NCBI GenBank assembly: GCA_001567485.1
Contig: JZRA01000078.1
Span: 1 to 50,171 of the forward strand
Length of the DNA stretch: 50,171 bases
Reading direction: 5' to 3'
DNA from: Chloroflexi bacterium OLB13
GTDB taxonomy: Bacteria; Chloroflexota; Anaerolineae; Aggregatilineales; Phototrophicaceae
This document shows, piece after piece, positions 45,100-50,171 of this stretch. The stretch's first letter is position 1. Each line of letters begins with the position of its first letter. Under the pieces are notes generated by a model that saw only the letters and a program-made list of their open reading frames with translations, searched no databases and was not told the origin of the DNA. The position numbers were made by a program, and so were the translations under genes.

Positions 45100-46307
45100 A
45101 TGCGAGCCACTGCTGCTATTTTAGTCGTTATACTGTTTGTAATACTGCGGGGGTAACGCCTGAGTCCGGCATCGCCCAACCCTACGCCACGGACACACCT
45201 CTCGCCCCCAGCGGATTTCGCGGGATCGCCCCGCCGTTGGCTCCGCAGCCCGGCGTCTCACGCGACGAGCCGACTCCTAATCCCACGTCCACGCCCACAT
45301 CAATGCCTTCTGGCGCCTCCCCCACCGGACTCGACATACGCAGCGAGTCGGTTCATGTCATCGCTTCCGGGGATGTCGCTGGACTACAGAGTGCCATCAC
45401 CGAGTCGAACCAGAATCCGACAACTCTCTACAAGATCTATCTTGAGGCCGGAGATTATCCACTCGCGCAAACCCTCGTCATCTTCGGCACGGTCGAGATC
45501 TACGGTGCGCACGCCGACACGACCATCCTGCGGCAAATTGGGACGCCCGGCTCACAGTCCGGCAGCATGAACACGATGATCAAGGTGCCGGGCATCTCGC
45601 TAAAATTGGATCACCTAACGCTGAGAGATGGAGCGACAAATGATCCCACTGCGAACAACGACAAGGGCGGCGCAATCCACGTCGAATCATCTAGCGCGAC
45701 GCTAACCGTCACCAATGCGCGGTTCATGAACAACACCGCGTCTGATCCGGACAACGGGTATGGTGGAGCCATCTACTCCAATGGAGTTATGACGCTTGAA
45801 AAGATCTACTTCGTCGGGAACTCGGCGAGCCGTGGCGGAGCGCTCGCATCCAATGCCAGCCCCTTCATCGCGGGCCATGCGGCAGTGATCAAAACCGTGG
45901 ATTTTAAGAACAACCATGTGACCACAAGCAATGGCGGCGCAGTGCATGTCGCGTCCGGAACGATCAAAGTGCGTAACAGCAACTTCCGCAACAATTCCGC
46001 CGTCACCAGCGATGCGATCCGTCACCACATCGCTAGCTATACCCTATCGACAGGAAGCGCCGCGGCAAACGCCAAAAAGAACTACTGGAATAATCCGACG
46101 GTCGCGTCAGATGCGAACCTGAATGGCGTCAACACGCTGAAGCAGCTTGCGTCTAAGGTCGAGTTCGCGTTTGGGCTATGCCACCGACCGCATCCCTTCC
46201 GTGACCATCGCCAACACGTCTGCTTGAACTCGTCTGTGTACTGCTTGCAGCGTCCCATCGCCCTTCTCCTTACACTCAGTCTATCGGACATATTCTCCGT
46301 CCGCTAA
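45100..46307 (+). CDS. Secreted right-handed beta-helix surface protein, probably frameshifted and 3'-truncated
   Basis: ATG at 45100 follows AAGAGG and encodes a signal peptide (MRATAAILVVILFVILRG), but this frame stops at the TAA right after GGGGG (45149-45153). The -1 frame continues for ~385 residues, so a lost G is likely. A Thr/Pro-rich linker (PTPNPTSTPTSMPSGASPTG) precedes a parallel beta-helix (~75-330) with Pmp-like repeats: DKGGAIHVESSSATLTVTNA, FMNNTASD, GYGGAIYSNGVMTLEKIYF, NGGAVHVASGTIKVRNSNF, then KNYWNNP. Such proteins are cell-surface adhesins or polysaccharide-binding proteins. From about 46175 the reading runs antisense through a transposase remnant, so the true C-terminus is lost or lies near 46170. 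Confidence 0.7.
46176..46258 (-). pseudogene. Transposase N-terminal remnant (IS3-type OrfA-like)
   Basis: On the minus strand AAGGAG is followed by ATG at 46258 and MGRCKQYTDEFKQ. After one missing base near 46220 the reading continues DVLAMVTEGMRSVA before a stop at 46176. (K/R)-x-Y-T-x-E-F-K is the hallmark start of IS3/IS2-type helix-turn-helix transposase subunits. Only about 27 residues remain, and no catalytic part or inverted repeats are seen. It abuts the 3' end of the beta-helix gene. Confidence 0.5.
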
Positions 46308-46360
46308 ACCGGGGTAAGGTCAACTCCCCCAACCAACCAGCCCCTTCCAGTGGGCTTTGA

Positions 46361-46400
46361 GCGTGTTAGCCTCGGGTTTCAACCCGGGGCGACTTGACGG
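46361..46400. repeat. Small GC-rich inverted repeat
   Basis: CCTCGGGTT-TC-AACCCGGGG forms an eight-to-nine base-pair hairpin in the gap 46308-46457, flanked by C-tracts at 46325-46330 and GC-rich sequence. It lies just past the end of the leftward HAD-like gene and may end its transcript. No gene is seen in this gap. Confidence 0.4.
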
Positions 46401-46457
46401 GGCGACCTGACTGATCGCACGGCACCCACCGCGCACGCCCGCACACCACCCCACCGC

Positions 46458-47216
46458 TCACGGCGGGTCGAGGGGAAGCACCTCCAGCTTGACACTCTTG
46501 TCGGCGAACATGTGGAACACGAAGAAGCGTTTGTCCGGGTGCAGACGCTTGCACTCGTTCATCGCCTCGATGATGAGCTGCAAGTTCTTCGGGTCGTCGT
46601 CGCTCATGCCGAACTGATGCGGCAGGCTCGGGCCATGCGTCCCCAGCCCGACCTCCACCGACCGGATGATCGCCAGCTTCTTCAGCGCCGGGACGGTGTA
46701 GTGCAAGTTTTCGTCGCCCAATTCGAGCCGCGCCGGGATGTGGCTCACCGGATAGATCGTCAGATAATTCGGCTCGGCGGTGATGAACCCGGCTTCTTTC
46801 AGCACGCGAATCCCCGCCCGAATCACGTTGGGGTGATGGCCGCGCGCGGTGATGATCGACAGCGGCCGGCCTTTGGCGCAGGCATGTGCGAAGAACTCCC
46901 ACGACGGCGCCTGCCACTCATCTGGCCGCTTGCTCTCGATCACATGCCGGATATCCGCGACGAAGTGCTGCTGGTCGGGCGATTCGAGCTGTTCGTCCGG
47001 GATGTCGCGGAAGTGCTGATACGATCCCTCGAAGACGGCGTAGTCCTGCCATTCGCCCGGCACGCCCAACCGTGAGGCGATCTGGGCGTATTGGCCGGTG
47101 CTCACGCGCTCGATCACACCGCTCATCGTGTTTTGAATCAGGATCGGCGTGTCGAGATACATAACGTTGTCGTCAAAGTCGAAAAAGTAGAAGCTCTGCG
47201 CCTGTCCATCCACCAT
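46458..47216 (-). CDS. HAD-superfamily-like hydrolase, uncharacterised
   Basis: This is a 252-residue protein. The N-terminus FYFFDFDDNVMYLDTP resembles HAD motif I (DxDx, nucleophilic Asp and general acid), and LSIITARGHHPNVIRAG fits motif II (a Thr at a strand end). Motif III/IV could be KLAIIRSVEVG and the C-terminal RFFVFHMFADKSVKLEV. The spacing is loose, so the family assignment is tentative. The start at 47216 (MVDGQAQSFYFF) has AGGGCG upstream; earlier in-frame Met codons encode improbable sequence. There is no signal peptide. It is divergent from rpsO and stands alone, so context gives no substrate. Confidence 0.65.
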   Translation of the reverse strand: MVDGQAQSFYFFDFDDNVMYLDTPILIQNTMSGVIERVSTGQYAQIASRLGVPGEWQDYAVFEGSYQHFRDIPDEQLESPDQQHFVADIRHVIESKRPDEWQAPSWEFFAHACAKGRPLSIITARGHHPNVIRAGIRVLKEAGFITAEPNYLTIYPVSHIPARLELGDENLHYTVPALKKLAIIRSVEVGLGTHGPSLPHQFGMSDDDPKNLQLIIEAMNECKRLHPDKRFFVFHMFADKSVKLEVLPLDPP

Positions 47217-47292
47217 AATTATTCGCCCTGTGCCGCCGTGCGTTCCGTATAGCATACCGCGCCGGCACGATCCTGTGTCCAAACACTGACCC

Positions 47293-47321
47293 CTGACCGC
47301 GTGCATAGGGTGTGCTACAAT
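47293..47321 (+). promoter_or_regulatory. Promoter of rpsO
   Basis: CTGACC at 47293-47298 (four of six to the -35 consensus) lies 17 bases before TACAAT at 47316-47321. TG at 47313-47314 gives an extended -10 (TGnTACAAT). The rpsO ATG is at 47400, a leader of about 70 bases. Confidence 0.65.
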
Positions 47322-47399
47322 GCGCTTATCCGTTTTTCGACCCGTGGGCCTAGATGTCCGGCCTGCGTGGTGACAGTCGCAAGGACAGGCAGACGCGAA

Positions 47400-47669
47400 A
47401 TGAGCATCACCAAGGAACAAAAGCAGACGATCATCGCCGATTTCGCCACCAAAGAAGGCGACACCGGCTCGCCGCAGGTGCAAATCGCCCTGCTCAGCAC
47501 GCGTATCGCGCAGTTGACCGAGCACCTCAAGGTTCACAAGCACGACAATCACTCGCGCCGGGGCCTGCTTAAACTGGTCGGCGAGCGCCGCAGCCACCTG
47601 AACTATCTGGCCCGCAAGAATCCTGAAGCCTACCGCGAAATTCTTGGGAAGCTGGGGCTGCGCAAGTAA
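47400..47669 (+). CDS. rpsO: 30S ribosomal protein S15
   Basis: This is an 89-residue protein of exactly the usual length. It binds the 16S rRNA three-way junction in the central domain early in 30S assembly. Family landmarks are [20 protein letters not shown], the RNA-binding [19 protein letters not shown] and [23 protein letters not shown]. The start at 47400 ([11 protein letters not shown]) is fixed by the family; a longer in-frame reading upstream is spurious. It is followed by a terminator-like hairpin and pnp, the same order as in many bacteria, where S15 also represses its own mRNA. No pseudoknot operator could be confirmed by eye. Confidence 0.97.
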   Translation: MSITKEQKQTIIADFATKEGDTGSPQVQIALLSTRIAQLTEHLKVHKHDNHSRRGLLKLVGERRSHLNYLARKNPEAYREILGKLGLRK

Positions 47670-47680
47670 GTGTTTGAAGC

Positions 47681-47737
47681 AGGGTCTGAGACGTCAACCC
47701 GAACGATCGCGAAGGCGATCAGACCCTATTCTGTTTT
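47681..47737 (+). terminator. Terminator or attenuator hairpin between rpsO and pnp
   Basis: AGGGTCTGA (47681-47689) pairs perfectly with TCAGACCCT (47719-47727) and is followed by ATTCTGTTTT. Inside and overlapping its 3' arm lies a second perfect stem GATCGC-GAAG-GCGATC (47705-47720), so the two stems compete for 47719-47720. It probably ends most rpsO transcripts, with some read-through into pnp. Confidence 0.65.
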
Positions 47738-47748
47738 GGTCATGGAGT

Positions 47749-47824
47749 GCCCGGTATCGCAGGCATTGGAGAATGCCGCTAACGCGGTGCGTTAGCCGTA
47801 TCCTCCAATCCCTGACTGCCGGGC
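47749..47824 (+). promoter_or_regulatory. Long hairpin in the pnp leader
   Basis: Nested perfect stems: GCCCGG (47749-47754) with CCGGGC (47819-47824); CAGG (47760-47763) with CCTG (47811-47814); ATTGGAG (47765-47771) with CTCCAAT (47803-47809); GCTAACGC (47778-47785) with GCGTTAGC (47789-47796) over a GGT loop. It lies about 30 bases before the pnp start. In Escherichia coli a pnp leader hairpin is cut by RNase III and mediates PNPase autoregulation; the same role here is inferred from position. Confidence 0.65.
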
Positions 47825-47855
47825 CTCTTGCTATCCCAAGGGGGAAAATCGAGAC

Positions 47856-50132
47856 ATGGTAGATCTACAGGTCAAGACCGCCAAGCGCTTCACCGCGCTC
47901 ATCGGCGGCGAGGAAATCGTGTTGGAGACCGGCAAGCTGGCCGAACAGGCCGGCGGCGCGGTCACCATTCAACTCGGCGACACGCTCATTTTTGCGTCCG
48001 CCACGATGTCTAAGAGTGTGCGCGAGGGGATCGACTTCTTCCCGCTCAGCGTCGACTACGAAGAGAAGTTGTACGCCGCCGGGCGCATTCCGGGCAGCTT
48101 CTTCCGCCGCGAAGGCCGCCCGTCCGAGTCGGCCATTCTTACCAGCCGCGTGATCGACCGGCCGCTGCGCCCATTGTTCCCTGAAGACCTGCGCAACGAA
48201 GTGCAGGTGATCCTGATGCCGCTGTCGCACGATCAGGAACATCAGGCGGACATGCTCGGCATCATCGCCGCCAGCGCCGCGCTGACCATCAGCGACATCC
48301 CGTTCGACGGCCCCGTCGCTGGTGTGCGTATTGGCTGCATCGACGGCGAGCTGGTCATCAACCCGACCCTGAGCCAGATGGCGAACAGCACGCTCGATCT
48401 GCGCGTAGCCGGCACCACCGACGCGATCAACATGGTCGAGTGCGGCGCACAGGAGATCGACGAAGAGACGATGCTGCGCGCGCTGGCGCTGGCCCACGAG
48501 ACGATCCAGCCGCTGATCGCGCTGCAGAAGGCGATGGCCGAAGCGGTCGGCAAGCCGAAGCGTGCCTATACGCCGGCCGTCATCAAGAAGGAGCTGTTTG
48601 AGGAGATCGCCGGCAAGGCCCGCCTCAAGCTGCGCGACATCCTGACCACCATCACCGACCGTACCGAGCGCAACGAAGCGGTCGACGCGCTGCAAGCATC
48701 GCTCACTGCCGAGTACGAGGCGAGTAACGCCGCGCTGGCTGATGGCGCAGAGCCGGTCACGGGGAAGGATATCGCCAAAGCGATGGACGACCTGATGTAC
48801 GAAGAAGTCCGCCGCCGCATCGTGGATGACGGCGTGCGCCCCGACGGCCGCAATACGGTCACGATTCGCCCGCTGTCGGCGGAGGCCGGCCTGCTGCCGC
48901 GCGTCCACGGCTCCGGCCTGTTCTCACGCGGCCAGACTCAGGTGCTCAGCATCGCGACGCTCGGCACGCCGGGCGATGCGCAGGAACTGGACAACGTCGC
49001 GCCGGAAGCCAATAAGCGCTATATGCATCACTACAACTTCCCGCCTTATTCGACCGGCGAAGCGTACCCGCTGCGCGGCACCAAGCGTCGTGAGATCGGG
49101 CATGGCGCGCTGGCCGAAACGGCGCTGCGCTACATGATCCCCGACGAGGACGTGTTCCCCTACACCATCCGCGTCGTCAGCGAGGTGATGAGCAGCAACG
49201 GCTCGACCTCGATGGCGTCGGTATGCGGCAGCACGCTCGCCCTGATGGACGCCGGTGTGCCGCTCAAGCGGCCGGTCGCCGGTATCGCCATGGGCCTCAT
49301 CAAGGAAGGCGATAAAGTCGCCGTCCTGACCGACATTCAGGGCCTTGAGGATCACCTTGGCGACATGGACTTCAAGGTGGCCGGCACCGATCGGGGCATC
49401 ACCGCCTTGCAGATGGACATCAAGATCAAGGGCGTCACGCAGGACGTGATGAAGCAGGCGCTGGCGCAGGCGAAAGACGCGCGCATGACGATCCTTGAGG
49501 TCATCAAGGGCGCGATTGCCGAGCCGCGCGCCAAGCTGAGCGACTACGCGCCGCGCATGGAGACGGTCAAGATCGAGGTCGACAAGATCGGCGCGGTGAT
49601 CGGGCCGGGCGGCAAGATGATCCGCGGCCTGCAAGAGAAGCACGGCGTCAAGATCGACATTCAGGACGACGGCACCGTGTTCGTCTCCGGCACTAACGGT
49701 ACCGGCGTCGATAACGCGCTTGAGGAAATCCGCGGCATGACCGAGTCGGCGGTGCTGGGGCGCATCTACACCGGGCGCGTCACCCGCATCGAGAGCTATG
49801 GCTGCTTCGTGGAAATTCTGCCGGGCAAGGAAGGCATGGTGCACATCAGCCAGTTGGCCGACTACCGCGTCAACAAGGTCGAGGACGAGGTCGCCATCGG
49901 TGACGAGATCATGGTGATGGTCACGGACGTCGATCCGGGCGGCAAGGTGCGCTTGAGCCGTCAAGCCGTGTTGGAAGGCTGGACGCTGGAAGAAGCGCAG
50001 TCGAAGGACAGCCGTCCGCGCGGCGGTGGCGGCGGCGACCGGCGCGGCGGCGGGGATCGCCGGGGCGGTGGCGACCGCGGCGGATACCGTGGCGGCGGCG
50101 ATCGCGGCGGCGGCGGATACCGAGGCGGCTGA
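47856..50132 (+). CDS. pnp: Polyribonucleotide nucleotidyltransferase (PNPase)
   Basis: This is a 758-residue phosphorolytic 3'-5' exoribonuclease, normally a trimer and part of the RNA degradosome in many bacteria. Order: RNase PH domain 1 (~12-145, RPSESAILTSRVIDRPLRPL), the all-helical linker, RNase PH domain 2 (~320-550, GSGLFSRGQTQVLS, GSTSMASVCGSTLALMDAGVP), KH (IGAVIGPGGKMIRGLQEKHG) and S1 (GRVTRIESYGCFVEILPGKEGMVHISQL). Residues ~710-758 form a low-complexity Gly/Arg/Asp tail (repeats of DRRGGG and YRGGGDRGG) beyond the usual ~700-residue end. The ATG at 47856 follows AAGGGGGAAAA. After the stop, 50133-50171 shows no feature. Confidence 0.97.
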   Translation: MVDLQVKTAKRFTALIGGEEIVLETGKLAEQAGGAVTIQLGDTLIFASATMSKSVREGIDFFPLSVDYEEKLYAAGRIPGSFFRREGRPSESAILTSRVIDRPLRPLFPEDLRNEVQVILMPLSHDQEHQADMLGIIAASAALTISDIPFDGPVAGVRIGCIDGELVINPTLSQMANSTLDLRVAGTTDAINMVECGAQEIDEETMLRALALAHETIQPLIALQKAMAEAVGKPKRAYTPAVIKKELFEEIAGKARLKLRDILTTITDRTERNEAVDALQASLTAEYEASNAALADGAEPVTGKDIAKAMDDLMYEEVRRRIVDDGVRPDGRNTVTIRPLSAEAGLLPRVHGSGLFSRGQTQVLSIATLGTPGDAQELDNVAPEANKRYMHHYNFPPYSTGEAYPLRGTKRREIGHGALAETALRYMIPDEDVFPYTIRVVSEVMSSNGSTSMASVCGSTLALMDAGVPLKRPVAGIAMGLIKEGDKVAVLTDIQGLEDHLGDMDFKVAGTDRGITALQMDIKIKGVTQDVMKQALAQAKDARMTILEVIKGAIAEPRAKLSDYAPRMETVKIEVDKIGAVIGPGGKMIRGLQEKHGVKIDIQDDGTVFVSGTNGTGVDNALEEIRGMTESAVLGRIYTGRVTRIESYGCFVEILPGKEGMVHISQLADYRVNKVEDEVAIGDEIMVMVTDVDPGGKVRLSRQAVLEGWTLEEAQSKDSRPRGGGGGDRRGGGDRRGGGDRGGYRGGGDRGGGGYRGG

Positions 50133-50171
50133 TCTCAAGCCCAAGCTGAACACGACAAAACCGGTCGTGCG

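Noticed and set aside
46366..46917. Second minus-strand open frame overlapping the HAD-like gene
   Set aside because: It is an Arg/Ala-rich alternative frame inside a better-supported gene and has no recognisable family features.
50020..50130. GC-rich tandem repeat at the window end
   Set aside because: It is the coding sequence of the PNPase Gly/Arg tail, in frame and ending in a stop, not a separate DNA repeat element.
1..50171. tRNA, rRNA or CRISPR arrays
   Set aside because: No cloverleaf, rRNA-like stretch or regularly spaced direct repeats were seen on reading the gaps.

Overview
The window is about 50 kb of GC-rich, densely coding bacterial DNA. Very large multi-GAF signalling proteins, a CopC-CopD fusion, secreted PA14/SH3b and beta-helix proteins, a TAP-like hydrolase and a BMP-type ABC importer, together with rpsO-pnp, uvrC and clpC, suggest a chromosome of Chloroflexota, probably Anaerolineae-like. 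This placement is inferred from gene content, not from a marker-gene search. I see no rRNA, tRNA, CRISPR array or complete mobile element.

Layout. 1-892 (minus): a cyclophilin translationally coupled to a small membrane protein and the start of another. 1109-19306 (plus): an 18-kb run of two single-domain response regulators, four kinase-less GAF proteins (one apparently soluble, two polytopic, one with an extracytoplasmic sensor) and a giant hybrid histidine kinase of about 2,734 residues with two receivers. This is the outstanding system of the window. 19485-21915 (minus): a secreted PA14/SH3b protein, an unrecognised protein and a methyltransferase. 22171-23877 (minus): CopC-CopD copper protein. 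24275-28466 (plus): a ribosomal-S1-like protein and ClpC. 28723-31145: a HEAT-repeat protein, divergent from a secreted alpha/beta hydrolase that lacks its nucleophilic serine. 31309-35399: an ABC exporter (minus), then a FkbM methyltransferase and a GT4 glycosyltransferase (plus). 35474-40569 (plus): a BMP/nucleoside-type ABC importer whose first permease carries a ~305-residue extracytoplasmic insertion. 40662-44914: an ABM monooxygenase-like protein, UvrC (minus) and a secreted TAP-like hydrolase. 45100-46307: a beta-helix surface protein running into a transposase remnant. 46458-50132: an HAD-like protein (minus), rpsO and pnp.

How the genes work together. The sensory operon looks like one assembly: shared GAF modules and a shared C-terminal half-GAF tail in the four kinase-less proteins suggest accessory sensors feeding the hybrid kinase, with phosphoryl flow to its own receivers and to the two stand-alone receivers. 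No DNA-binding output domain is encoded nearby. rpsO-pnp keeps the classical order, with a terminator-like hairpin and a long hairpin before pnp.

Data quality. At least four genes (small membrane protein, GAF protein 3, giant kinase, ABC exporter), and probably also the beta-helix gene and the transposase remnant, are broken by what is in every case a loss of one base. The uniform sign argues for assembly or sequencing deletions rather than gene decay, so these genes are annotated as continuous with the break noted.
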